Origin: Comamonas sp. JUb58
Lineage (GTDB): Bacteria; Pseudomonadota; Gammaproteobacteria; Burkholderiales; Burkholderiaceae_C
Length of the DNA: 64,000 bases
Assembly (NCBI RefSeq): GCF_004364775.1
Contig: NZ_SOAL01000010.1
Span: 1-64,000, forward strand
Direction of reading: 5' to 3'
A program made the position numbers and the translations under genes. Positions 50,263-58,509 of the stretch are shown here, one piece after another. Every line of letters begins with the position of its first letter. Position 1 is the first letter of the stretch. The notes beneath the pieces were generated by a model that was given only the letters and a program-made list of their open reading frames with translations, had not been told where the DNA came from and made no database searches.

Positions 50263-50919
50263 TTACTTCTTGGCGCCGCCGGCATTGGCCTTGTTGCGGG
50301 CCACGATGGAATCAATCAGGGTCTGGGGGCTGCCGCCGGGCTTGTTCAGCTCTTCCTGGAACTGGTTGCGGTAGGTTTCCACCATCCAAATGCCCATCAC
50401 GTTCAGGTTGTAGATCTTCCAGCCCATGCCTTGACCGGGCGTCTTTTCCAGGCGGTAGTCGAGCTGGATCGGGTCGCCACGGCCCAGGATCTCGGAACGC
50501 ACCACGACTTCCTTGTCACCAGCCTGCATGCGCACGGGCTTGACGTTGATGGTCTGGTCGCTCACTTGGTGCAGCGCACCGGAGTAGGTGTTGACCATCA
50601 GTTTCTTGAACTCGTCCTGTAGTTGCTGCTGCTGTGCGGCAGTGGCAGTGCGCCACTTGGGGCCCACGGCCGAGGCCATCATGCGGCGGAAATCCACATT
50701 GGGCATGACCACGCTATCGACATACGAGGTGATCTTGGTCACATCACCACCGCGGATGGACTGGTCGGTCTTCAAGGTGTTCAGCACCTGGTCAGACAGT
50801 TGCTTGATCATGGCGTCGGGCGCCATATCCGCAGCGCTGGCCACCAGGGGGGTCGATGCCATGCAAGCCACGGCAGCTACGGCGGCGGAGTACTGCACCC
50901 ATGCGCGACGATTCAACAT
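50263..50919 (-). CDS. mlaC: Periplasmic phospholipid carrier MlaC
   Basis: 218 aa. Shuttles phospholipids between the MlaA complex and MlaFEDB. Signal peptide 1-29 (cut after ASAA), then the MlaC (Tol-toluene tolerance) domain with VMPNVDFRRMMASAVGPKWR and DYRLEKTPGQGMGWKIYNL. The open frame extends upstream, but the ATG at 50919 (MLNRRAWVQYS) fits the signal peptide. Confidence 0.93.
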   Translation of the reverse strand: MLNRRAWVQYSAAVAAVACMASTPLVASAADMAPDAMIKQLSDQVLNTLKTDQSIRGGDVTKITSYVDSVVMPNVDFRRMMASAVGPKWRTATAAQQQQLQDEFKKLMVNTYSGALHQVSDQTINVKPVRMQAGDKEVVVRSEILGRGDPIQLDYRLEKTPGQGMGWKIYNLNVMGIWMVETYRNQFQEELNKPGGSPQTLIDSIVARNKANAGGAKK

Positions 50920-51032
50920 ATGCTTTCCTTTCAGCCCAGGTCTGCGATTCAGACTCAGAGCATTTTTGATTCTGGCGCGGTCATGCAGTTGCATGCACCG
51001 CTATGTTTCTTGTAAGTCTTTATATCTTCGAC

Positions 51033-51806
51033 TTATTTGACATTGCCCTGAGGCTGTGGGTCAGCAGCAGATTCGTTCATCCACTGCGTCTCGTCCTCTT
51101 CCTCGCCTGCGTGGGTGGCGTTCTGGCGCAGCTGCAGGTAGGCGTCACGGGTGAAGCTGTACTTGTCCAGCGCGGCAGACTGCACCAGCGACGTGGTGCC
51201 CAGCAGGTTGGCACGGGTGTTGACGATGCGCAGGCCGGTCAGCGAGTTGCGCACCGGCACATCGTTGATCGAGCTGACCACGTTGCCTTGCCAGTCCACC
51301 ACCATGCCGGCGGAATCGCGGATGGTCGAGGGGCCCAGCAAAGGCCAGACGATGTAGGCGCCTGCCGGCATGCCGTAGCGCGCCAGAGTCAGGCCAAAGT
51401 CCTGCTTGTGGCGCTCGATATCCATATCGCTGGCGATATCGATCAAACCACCCAGACCGAACACGGTGTTGGTGGTAAAGCGCACCACACTGTTGTAGGT
51501 GCCCTCGCCCTTGAGCTGCAGCGCATTGTTCACGGCCGACCACAGGTCGCCCAGGTTGGCGAAGAAGTTGGTCACGGCGGTGCGCACCACGGTCGGCGTC
51601 ACATCGCGGTAGCCGGTAGCCACCGGCTCCAGCACGGCATTGTCGACAGCATCGTTGAAGCTGAACATGGCCCGGTTATAGGGCTCCAGCGGGTCGCGGG
51701 GGTTGGCGCCAGGGCCGCTGGCGCAGCCGGTCAGCACGGCAGCCAGGCCCAGGGAGGAGGCCAGCATCCACGTGCGGCCTGAGAGGTTGGTTGGATAACG
51801 CATCAT
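51033..51806 (-). CDS. mlaA: Outer-membrane lipoprotein MlaA (VacJ)
   Basis: 257 aa. Removes misplaced phospholipids from the outer leaflet. Lipobox LTGCASG near residue 28, then RDPLEPYNRAMFSFND, the family signature, and GAYIVWPLLGPSTIRDS. The C-terminal 35 residues are polar and low-complexity. Located between mlaD and mlaC, as in Burkholderiales, whereas enterics keep mlaA elsewhere. Start at 51806 or the adjacent ATG at 51803. Confidence 0.93.
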   Translation of the reverse strand: MMRYPTNLSGRTWMLASSLGLAAVLTGCASGPGANPRDPLEPYNRAMFSFNDAVDNAVLEPVATGYRDVTPTVVRTAVTNFFANLGDLWSAVNNALQLKGEGTYNSVVRFTTNTVFGLGGLIDIASDMDIERHKQDFGLTLARYGMPAGAYIVWPLLGPSTIRDSAGMVVDWQGNVVSSINDVPVRNSLTGLRIVNTRANLLGTTSLVQSAALDKYSFTRDAYLQLRQNATHAGEEEDETQWMNESAADPQPQGNVK

Positions 51807-51827
51807 CGTTCTCGTTTTTTGCTTGTG

Positions 51828-52307
51828 TTATTCGGCGGCTTTGGGTGCGGAACTCTCCGAGGCCTTGCCATACAGGAACTGGCCGATCAGATTTTCCAGC
51901 ACGATGGCCGATTGTGTATTGGTGACGGTATCACCACTGGCCAAGGGCTTTTCATCAAAGCCGGCCTCGACGCCCACGTACTGGTCGCCCAGCAGGCCGC
52001 TGGTCAGGATCTTGAAGGAGCTGTCCTTGGGGAAGGTATAGCCATTGGTCAGCTCGATATGGACATCGGCCTGGAAGGTCTGGTCATTGAAGCCGATGCT
52101 CTTGACGCGGCCCACCTTGACACCGGCGCTGCGCACTGCGGCCTGCGGCTTGAGGCCACCAATGTTGTCAAAGCGGGCGGTGACCTCGTAGCCTTTGTTG
52201 AAATCCAGGGTCAGCAGGTTGCCTGCGCGCAAGGCCAGGAACACCAGCGCGGCGGCGCCCAGCATGACAAACAGGCCAACCCAGATATCGGTTTTGGAGG
52301 GCTGCAT
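51828..52307 (-). CDS. mlaD: MCE-domain phospholipid-binding protein MlaD
   Basis: 159 aa. One N-terminal membrane helix (IWVGLFVMLGAAALVFLAL), then a single MCE domain (about 38-120) containing VTARFDNIGGLKPQAAVRSA and LLGDQYVGVEAG. Forms the hexameric periplasmic ring on MlaFE. Confidence 0.95.
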   Translation of the reverse strand: MQPSKTDIWVGLFVMLGAAALVFLALRAGNLLTLDFNKGYEVTARFDNIGGLKPQAAVRSAGVKVGRVKSIGFNDQTFQADVHIELTNGYTFPKDSSFKILTSGLLGDQYVGVEAGFDEKPLASGDTVTNTQSAIVLENLIGQFLYGKASESSAPKAAE

Positions 52308-52342
52308 ATGCGAATCCGTTTCTCTTTTCTATAGGGTAGGCA

Positions 52343-53125
52343 TCAGATGCTGAACATCATGGCCGTGAGCATGAAGTCCAGCGCCAACACCGACAACGAC
52401 GCCATGACCACGGTGCGCGTGGTGGCACGCGAGACACCTTCGGGGGTGGGCTTGGCAACAAAGCCTTGGAGCAAGGCGACAAAGGTCACCGTGATGCCGA
52501 ACACCATGCTCTTGATCACGCCATTGCCCAAATCCTGGAACACATCAACACCGCTTTGCATCTGGCCCCAGAAGGCGCCGCCATCGATGCCCAGCATCAA
52601 GACGCCAACAATCCAGCCGCCCATGATGCCGATGGCGCTGAACACCGCAGCCAGCAGCGGCATGGCAATCAGTCCCGCCCAAAAGCGCGGCGCCAGAATG
52701 CGCTCGACCGGATCGACGGCCATCATCTCCATCGCAGACAGCTGCTCACCCGCCTTCATCAGGCCGATCTCGGCCGTCAACGCGGTGCCGGCACGGCCAG
52801 CAAACAGCAGGGCCGTCACTACCGGGCCCAGCTCGCGCAGCAGGGTCAGGGCCACCATCATGCCTACGGCCTCGGCCGAGCCGTAGCGCTGCAGGATGTA
52901 GTAGCCCTGCAGGCCCAGCACAAAGCCGACAAACAGGCCCGACACACCAATGATGGCCAGCGAGTAATTGCCCAAAAAATGGATCTGGTCGCGCAACAGG
53001 CCCGGACGCCGGATCACATAGCCCAGCCCGGCCAGCAGGCGCAGCAGCAGGCGCGTGGCCTGGCCAACTGCTGCCGCCTTGGAGCGCAGCGCAAAACCAA
53101 TATCAGCAGGGTGCCACCAACGCAT
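52343..53125 (-). CDS. mlaE: Phospholipid ABC transporter permease MlaE
   Basis: 260 aa. MlaE/YrbE fold with five or six helices; LRELGPVVTALLFAGRAGTALTAEIG-type core (here LLRELGPVVTALLFAGRAG) and MKAGEQLSAMEMMAVDP are diagnostic. Start overlaps the mlaF stop (ATGA). Confidence 0.96.
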   Translation of the reverse strand: MRWWHPADIGFALRSKAAAVGQATRLLLRLLAGLGYVIRRPGLLRDQIHFLGNYSLAIIGVSGLFVGFVLGLQGYYILQRYGSAEAVGMMVALTLLRELGPVVTALLFAGRAGTALTAEIGLMKAGEQLSAMEMMAVDPVERILAPRFWAGLIAMPLLAAVFSAIGIMGGWIVGVLMLGIDGGAFWGQMQSGVDVFQDLGNGVIKSMVFGITVTFVALLQGFVAKPTPEGVSRATTRTVVMASLSVLALDFMLTAMMFSI

Positions 53126-53952
53126 CAGCGGCCTCCTTTCGCGGCAGGAATTCCAAAGTCTTCATCCATGCTGGGCCCTTGCACATGGAAAGGCACCGGC
53201 CCCTGCGGCAGTGCGTGGACAAACTGGTGCACCAGCGGATCGCTGCTGGCACGCACCTCATCGGGCGTGCCCTGCGCCGCCACCACGCCGGGACCCAGAA
53301 TGATCACCTGGTCGGCCAGCTTGAAAGTCTCTTCCAAATCGTGCGAGACGATGATGCTGGTGAGGCCCAGGGCGTCGTTGAGCTCGCGGATCAGCTGCGC
53401 CGAGGTGCCCAGCGAGATCGGGTCCAGCCCGGCAAAAGGCTCGTCGTACATGATGAATTCGGGGTCCAGCGCCATCGCACGGGCCAGCGCCACACGCCGG
53501 GCCATGCCGCCGGAAATCTGCGAGGGCATCAGATCGCGCGCGCCGCGCAGGCCCACGGCCTGCAGCTTCATCAGCACAATGTCGCGCACCATCGCATCGG
53601 ACAGCTTGGTGTGCTCGCGCAGCGGAAAGGCCACGTTCTCGAACACCGTCATATCGGTGAACAGCGCGCCAAACTGGAACAGCATGCCCATGCGGCGCCG
53701 CGCGGCATAAAGCTGCGCTTGGCTCATCGCTCCCACATCCTGGCCGTCAAGCAGCACCTGGCCGGCCTGCGCACGGGCCTGGCCGCCAATCAGGCGCAGC
53801 ACCGTGGTCTTGCCACCGCCGGACGCACCCATCAGCGCCGTCACCTTGCCGCGCGGGATGGTCAGCGACACATCGCGCAGGATGGTGCGGTCACCATAGC
53901 CAAAGGTGACATTGCGCAGTTCGACAAGAGGTGGTGAGGCAGAAGATTGCAT
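53125..53952 (-). CDS. mlaF: Phospholipid ABC transporter ATPase MlaF
   Basis: 275 aa from the chosen start. Walker A LMGASGGGKTT, signature SQISGGMARRVALARAM, Walker B FIMYDEPFAGLDP, all intact. First gene of the mlaFEDACB cluster. The start is uncertain: ATGs at 53985 and 53952 are in frame and neither has a clear ribosome site; 53952 fits family length better. Confidence 0.93.
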   Translation of the reverse strand: MQSSASPPLVELRNVTFGYGDRTILRDVSLTIPRGKVTALMGASGGGKTTVLRLIGGQARAQAGQVLLDGQDVGAMSQAQLYAARRRMGMLFQFGALFTDMTVFENVAFPLREHTKLSDAMVRDIVLMKLQAVGLRGARDLMPSQISGGMARRVALARAMALDPEFIMYDEPFAGLDPISLGTSAQLIRELNDALGLTSIIVSHDLEETFKLADQVIILGPGVVAAQGTPDEVRASSDPLVHQFVHALPQGPVPFHVQGPSMDEDFGIPAAKGGR

Positions 53953-54056
53953 AGAAAAGCCGGCAACATCCGGCATCGTCATCATAAGAGGGGGCAGGGC
54001 TCTTTTCTGTAGTCAGTTGCCGCAGCCCAAGCAGGAGAGCTTACGACTTGTAACAA

Positions 54057-54070
54057 ACATTCATGAATGT
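54057..54070. promoter_or_regulatory. Perfect palindrome resembling an AcrR/TetR operator, upstream of mla
   Basis: ACATTCATGAATGT (54057-54070). The 24 bases around it (54052-54075) match the E. coli AcrR box TACATACATTTGTGAATGTATGTA at 19 positions. It lies about 105 bases ahead of mlaF and about 155 bases past the end of the amino-acid ABC operon. No TetR-family gene is in the window. Confidence 0.45.
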
Positions 54071-54173
54071 ATTTATATCGCCAGATCGTAACCCGGACGG
54101 GCTAAGCCCCGCAATGCAACAGGCTATTGCTGTCCCTGGCGCGATCGGGCAAGCCTGGAGCATCGCACAGGTG

Positions 54174-54216
54174 GCTTCTCAGACCGTTGACTACAGCGTC
54201 AACAAGGGTGAGAAGC
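54174..54216 (-). terminator. Two-tier hairpin after the amino-acid ABC ATPase gene
   Basis: Outer stem GCTTCTCA / TGAGAAGC and inner stem GTTGAC / GTCAAC (54186-54203). It lies 9-50 bases past the ATPase gene stop. No T-run follows on either strand, so it may be an RNA-stabilising or rho-type end, not a simple terminator. Confidence 0.4.
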
Positions 54217-54224
54217 GCCCGTGA

Positions 54225-55010
54225 TTAAAGCATATTGTCCAAAAAGGAACGAATGCGCGGATGGCTGCAGTCTTCAAAAAAGGCACGCGCTGGCTTGGCC
54301 TCGATCAGGGCGCCCTGGTCCATGAACACCACGGTATTGGCCACCTCACGGGCAAAGCCCATTTCATGGGTGACCACCAGCATGGTCATGTGCTCTTCGG
54401 CCAGCTGGCGCATGGTGCGCAGCACTTCGCCGGTCAGCTCCGGGTCCAGCGCCGAGGTGGGCTCGTCAAACAGCATGATGTCCGGCTCCATCGCCAGCGC
54501 CCGGGCAATGGCCACGCGCTGCTTTTGGCCGCCTGACAGCCGCGCCGGATAGGCATCGGCCTTCTCCAGCAGGCCCACCTTGCGCAGCAGTTCCTGGGCC
54601 TTGGGCATGATCTGCTCGCGCGTCAGACCCTTGACGACCATCGGCGCCTCGGTGATGTTGTCGATCACCGACAGATGCGGGAACAGGTTAAAGCCCTGGA
54701 ACACCATGCCCATGCGGCGCAGAATGGCGCGCATCTGGGCATCTGGTGCGTACTGGGCCTGGCCCTGTGCATTGGTGCTGACGAGGGTCTGGCCCTCGAC
54801 CACCACCGAGCCCGAATCGATCACTTCGAGGTGGTTCAAGCAGCGCAGAAAGGTGCTCTTGCCCGAGCCAGACGGGCCGATCACCGCCATCACCTCGCCC
54901 TTGTGGATATCCAGCGAGACGCGCTTGAGCACCTCGTTGCCGTTGAAGGCCTTGCAGATATCGCGCGCCTGCACCATCACCGGGGGGGTGCCCATGTCAT
55001 TGCCTGTCAT
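54225..55010 (-). CDS. Polar amino-acid ABC transporter ATPase (GlnQ-like)
   Basis: 261 aa. Walker A GPSGSGKST, signature LSGGQKQRVAIARAL, Walker B IMLFDEPTSALDP, and the PAAT-family VVTHEMGFAREVANTVVFMD. The start is set at the ATG at 55010 because AGGAG lies exactly 7 bases ahead of it; an ATG at 55016 is only one base from that site, and the frame is open up to 55067. Last gene of the binding-protein/permease/ATPase operon. Confidence 0.92.
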   Translation of the reverse strand: MTGNDMGTPPVMVQARDICKAFNGNEVLKRVSLDIHKGEVMAVIGPSGSGKSTFLRCLNHLEVIDSGSVVVEGQTLVSTNAQGQAQYAPDAQMRAILRRMGMVFQGFNLFPHLSVIDNITEAPMVVKGLTREQIMPKAQELLRKVGLLEKADAYPARLSGGQKQRVAIARALAMEPDIMLFDEPTSALDPELTGEVLRTMRQLAEEHMTMLVVTHEMGFAREVANTVVFMDQGALIEAKPARAFFEDCSHPRIRSFLDNML

Positions 55011-55070
55011 TGCCATACTCCTGCGCTCTTCGCTGCTACTGCTTCTTGCCGATTCATCGTTGCGCACTGT

Positions 55071-55724
55071 TTAGGCGTCATATTTGGCATAGCGCTTTTC
55101 CAGGCGGTTGAAGCCCCAGGTCAGCACCAGGGTCATCAGCAGGTAGAAGGCGGCCGCCACCACAAAGGGCGTGGTGGTGAAGTCGCGCTGCACAATGCCG
55201 CGCGCGGCGCGCAGCAGGTCGTTGAGGGCGAGCACATAGATCAGCGAGGTGTCCTTGACCAGGGTGATGGTCTCGTTGCTCACCGGCGGCAAGATGGTGC
55301 GCACCATCTGCGGCAGCACAATGCGGCGCATGGTCTGGCTGTAGGACAGGCCCAGCACCTTGGCGCCTTCGTACTGGCCCCGGTCCACGCTCTGGATACC
55401 GGCGCGGAAGATCTCCGCAAAATAGGCCGCGTAGTTGAGCGCGAAGGCCACCACGGCCGATGGGAAATCGGGCAGGCGCACGCCGATCACCGGCACAAAG
55501 GGCAGCGCGAAGTAGATGAACAGCAGCTGCAGCATCAGCGGCGTGCCGCGCATCAGCCAGATATAGGCCTCGACAAAGCGCGCCAGCGCCTTGAAGCGAG
55601 AAATACGCGCCAAGGCCAAGGCCAGACCCAGTGGCACCGACAGCGCCAGGGTAATGAAGAACAGCTTGAGAGTCACCAGGGCGCCGTTGGACAGCGGCCC
55701 CAGCATTGAAATTACATAGTCCAT
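55071..55724 (-). CDS. Polar amino-acid ABC transporter permease (HisM/GlnP family)
   Basis: 217 aa with five hydrophobic helices. The family signature EIFRAGIQSVDRGQYEGAKV is complete, preceded by RGTPLMLQLLFIYFALP. One permease gene only, so it should act as a homodimer. Ligand unknown. Confidence 0.92.
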   Translation of the reverse strand: MDYVISMLGPLSNGALVTLKLFFITLALSVPLGLALALARISRFKALARFVEAYIWLMRGTPLMLQLLFIYFALPFVPVIGVRLPDFPSAVVAFALNYAAYFAEIFRAGIQSVDRGQYEGAKVLGLSYSQTMRRIVLPQMVRTILPPVSNETITLVKDTSLIYVLALNDLLRAARGIVQRDFTTTPFVVAAAFYLLMTLVLTWGFNRLEKRYAKYDA

Positions 55725-55875
55725 CGATGGCCTTCAGGGTGGCAGCGGCACCGGGTGCCGAGCCGCCACAGGCACGAGCGCCAGTCGTCTGGCACCCCTG
55801 TCATAAAAATCCGTTCTGGCCGCCGCACAACGCCCAGCGCTGCGGCGGCCATGGGCTGCGCCCAAAAGCACAAGA

Positions 55876-55892
55876 CCGGCACAGCGTGCCGG
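55876..55892 (-). other. Hairpin between binding-protein and permease genes
   Basis: CCGGCAC-agc-GTGCCGG just past the binding-protein stop in a 191-base gap. Such intercistronic stems often protect the highly expressed binding-protein message. Confidence 0.5.
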
Positions 55893-55915
55893 CCCGGTGC
55901 ATGCTTACGCAAAGA

Positions 55916-56728
55916 TCAGTGCTTGATCACGTCGGCGCCAAACCACTTCTTGGCGATTTCTTCAGCCTTGCCGTCCTTCTTCATCTCTGCCAGCACGTCG
56001 TTGATCTTGTTGCGGGTGGCTTCGTCGTCCTTGCGGAAGCCCACGCCATAGTCTTCGGTGCCAAAGTCTTCGGCCAGCACGACGTAGTTGTCAGGCTTCT
56101 TGGAGACCAGGTAACGGCCCACCACTTCGTCCACCACCACCACGTCCAGGCGGCCGGCTTCCACATCCATCAGTGCAGCGATGTTGTCGCCAAACAGCTT
56201 GGTTTCCTTGAACTTGGAGGACAGTTCCTTGTCCTTTTCCATCGCGGTCACGGCGCTGGAGCCTTCCTGGGCGCCAACGATCTTGCCAGCCATGTCGGCC
56301 TTGGTCTTGATCGGCGAGCCGGCCTTCACGATGATGATCTGCTTGTTGACCATGTAGGGGTCGGTGAAGAGGATCTTTTCCTTGCGCTCTTCCAGAATGG
56401 TCAGGCCATTCCACAGTGCATCGACGCGCTTGCCCAGCAGCTCGGCTTCCTTGGCGTTCCAGTCGATCGGCTTGAATTCCACTTCGATGCCAGCGCGCTT
56501 GGCCGCTTCGCGGGCCATGTCGATGTCAAAACCCACGATTTCGTTCTTCTCGTCACGGAAACCCATGGGCGGGAAGTTGTCGTCCAAACCTACCACCAGC
56601 TTGGTGGCAGCTGCTGCCACAGGCGCAGGCGCGGGTGCTTCAGCCGCAGGCTTGGGCGCATCATTCTTGCCACAAGCGGTGAGCAAGGCAGTCAGCGCCA
56701 GGGTGGCAACGAAAGAACGTTTTTTCAT
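55916..56728 (-). CDS. Polar amino-acid ABC transporter substrate-binding lipoprotein
   Basis: 270 aa. Lipobox LLTACGK near Cys20, then an Ala/Pro linker and an SBP_bac_3 domain starting LVVGLDDNFPPMGFRDEKNE and including GFDIDMAREAAKRAGIEVEF. The ligand cannot be read off; the family covers glutamine, glutamate, histidine, arginine and cystine. The start at 56728 (MKKRSFVATLA) gives a proper signal peptide. Confidence 0.93.
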   Translation of the reverse strand: MKKRSFVATLALTALLTACGKNDAPKPAAEAPAPAPVAAAATKLVVGLDDNFPPMGFRDEKNEIVGFDIDMAREAAKRAGIEVEFKPIDWNAKEAELLGKRVDALWNGLTILEERKEKILFTDPYMVNKQIIIVKAGSPIKTKADMAGKIVGAQEGSSAVTAMEKDKELSSKFKETKLFGDNIAALMDVEAGRLDVVVVDEVVGRYLVSKKPDNYVVLAEDFGTEDYGVGFRKDDEATRNKINDVLAEMKKDGKAEEIAKKWFGADVIKH

Positions 56729-56820
56729 GTGTCTCAACCAAAGAGAAAGACAAAATAGGAGCACCTGGCTTGATTTTTACAAGCATCAGCGTGCAGGCGA
56801 ATCGCGTATTGTCTCCGATC

Positions 56821-56835
56821 ACACGAAATTCGTGT
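56821..56835. promoter_or_regulatory. Second copy of the TA-operator half-site, upstream of the amino-acid ABC operon
   Basis: ACACGAAATTCGTGT. Its first 14 bases are identical to 42756-42769 in the toxin-antitoxin operator. It lies 93 bases ahead of the binding-protein start on the other strand and about 120 bases ahead of the DUF3293 gene. Only one half of the double palindrome is present. Confidence 0.5.
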
Positions 56836-56955
56836 CATTTGTGTGGAAAACTCTGCCGACCTAGTCGGACGTCAGCAAGCCGCTACGATGGCTGCCCCGG
56901 TGGCCATGCCGCTATCGGGGCATATCGCATCCACGGCTTTTACAACCACGCGTGC

Positions 56956-57423
56956 ATGACCGACAACACTCGCGGCCCCTTATCTATGACCACCCTCTCG
57001 CCCGAACTGCGCAAGGCCTTTGAAGAAACCCAGTACCACGTGCTGAACCAGGCCCCCTTCATCCTGCAGCTGGGCCAAGCCCAGGCGGCACTCGGCGCCC
57101 TCTACCAGCAGCACCAGACCGATTGCAGCTGCTTCATCACCGCCTTCAACCCCATGGGCGAGCTGCTGGACAAGGACGAGAACATCGAGCGCCATGCCCA
57201 ACTGGGCCGCGCACTGGGCCAAGCCGGCTTTGCCGCGCTGCCCGCCGTTGCCCAGCACCCCGCCAATGGCTGGCCGGCCGAGCCGGGTTTTCTGGTCATT
57301 GGCCTGGGCCGCGACGATGCCCAGCGCTGGGCGGCGCAGTGGGAGCAGCTGGCAGTGGTATGGACCAACGCCGACATGGTGCCCCAACTGCTCGAAACCC
57401 GGGTGCCCGGCTGGATGCGCTGA
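56956..57423 (+). CDS. DUF3293-domain protein
   Basis: 155 aa. The DUF3293 pattern is visible: a YHVLNQAPFILQLGQ segment, then CSCFITAFNPMGELLDKDEN, then PAVAQHPANGWPAEPGFLVIGLGRDDA. Function unknown. The start could be 56956 (MTDNTRG) or 56986 (MTTLSP); neither has a ribosome site. First of three plus-strand genes of unrelated type. Confidence 0.8.
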   Translation: MTDNTRGPLSMTTLSPELRKAFEETQYHVLNQAPFILQLGQAQAALGALYQQHQTDCSCFITAFNPMGELLDKDENIERHAQLGRALGQAGFAALPAVAQHPANGWPAEPGFLVIGLGRDDAQRWAAQWEQLAVVWTNADMVPQLLETRVPGWMR

Positions 57424-57453
57424 GGCCCCATTGACCTATCGAAAGGAAAACCC

Positions 57454-57753
57454 ATGCTGTTGATCGTTGGAACCGTCCGCCTGCCCGCCACCAACCTGAA
57501 ACGCGCCCTGCCCGCCATGCGGGCCATGGTCGAAGCCTCACGCGCGGAGGTCGGCTGCCTGGAATACGGCTATGCCCAGGATGTGCTGGTGCCCGGGCTG
57601 ATCCACGTCAAAGAGCTGTGGAGCGACCAGGCCGCGCTGGATGCGCACTTTGCCTCCAGCCATATCCAGGCTTGGCGCGCTGCCTGGCCTGCGCTGGAGA
57701 TTGGCGACCGCGATCTGCGCGTCTATGATGTGGGCGCGCCGCGCAGCACCTGA
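57454..57753 (+). CDS. ABM-domain protein (YgiN-like putative monooxygenase)
   Basis: 99 aa. Dimeric alpha-beta barrel: LIVGTVRLPATNLKRALPAM, GCLEYGYAQDVLVPGLIHV, ELWSDQAALDAHFASSHIQ. Family members act on quinols or haem, or are regulators; substrate unknown. AAAGGAAA ribosome site 6 bases before the ATG. Confidence 0.85.
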   Translation: MLLIVGTVRLPATNLKRALPAMRAMVEASRAEVGCLEYGYAQDVLVPGLIHVKELWSDQAALDAHFASSHIQAWRAAWPALEIGDRDLRVYDVGAPRST

Positions 57754-57813
57754 TGGTCAGCGGGCGCCGCCCTGTCCAACCACCCTCTTGCACCGCCATG
57801 TGTGCCCGCGCCC

Positions 57814-58446
57814 ATGCCTGAACTTCACAACTGGCTCGCCTTCGCTCTCATTTCCCTGGGCATGGTCCTGACCCCAGGGCCCAACATGGTCTATCTGATC
57901 TCCCGCTCGATATGCCAAGGGCGCGGCGCAGGCTTGATCTCGCTAGGCGGTGTGGCCCTGGGCTTTGTGTTCTACATGCTGTGCGCCGCGCTGGGCATCA
58001 CCGCGCTGGTGATGGCCATCCCCTACGCCTACGACGCACTGCGCATTGGCGGCGCGTTGTACCTGCTGTACCTGGCCTGGCAGGCGGTCAAGCCCGGAGG
58101 ACGCTCCCCGTTCGAGCTGCGCCAGTTGCCGCAGGACAGCCCACGCAAACTGTTTGCGATGGGTTTTCTGACCAACCTGCTCAACCCCAAGATTGCCGTG
58201 ATGTACCTGTCACTGCTGCCGCAGTTCATCGATCCCGCCCACGGCAGCGTTTTTTCACAGTCCCTGGTGCTGGGTTTCACACAGATTGTGGTCAGCGTCA
58301 GCGTGAATGCCGCCATTGCGATGCTGGCCGGCTCGATCGCCGTTTTTCTGGCCAGCCGCCCCAGCTGGGTACAGATGCAGCGCTGGCTGATGGGCACCGT
58401 GCTCGCGGGCCTGGCGCTGCGCATGTTGACCGAGGCGCGCAAATAA
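57814..58446 (+). CDS. LysE/RhtB-family amino-acid exporter
   Basis: 210 aa with six hydrophobic helices. The opening ISLGMVLTPGPNMVYLISRS is the family signature; GFLTNLLNPKIAVMYLSLLP is the second. Exports amino acids or their analogues; substrate unknown. The ATG at 57814 is chosen; a GTG at 57802 is in frame. Ends 63 bases before the fghA stop on the other strand. Confidence 0.9.
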   Translation: MPELHNWLAFALISLGMVLTPGPNMVYLISRSICQGRGAGLISLGGVALGFVFYMLCAALGITALVMAIPYAYDALRIGGALYLLYLAWQAVKPGGRSPFELRQLPQDSPRKLFAMGFLTNLLNPKIAVMYLSLLPQFIDPAHGSVFSQSLVLGFTQIVVSVSVNAAIAMLAGSIAVFLASRPSWVQMQRWLMGTVLAGLALRMLTEARK

Positions 58447-58509
58447 AACAGGCGCCACCGCCCGGGGTGGGCGGCAGCGCCTGGCAGCAATCCGCGTAGC
58501 GGGTTCTGT

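Noticed and set aside
54121-54160. GGCTATTGCTG near 54122 as a third copy of the hairpin element
   Set aside because: Only 11 bases match the 297-bp element and no inverted arm accompanies them; likely chance.
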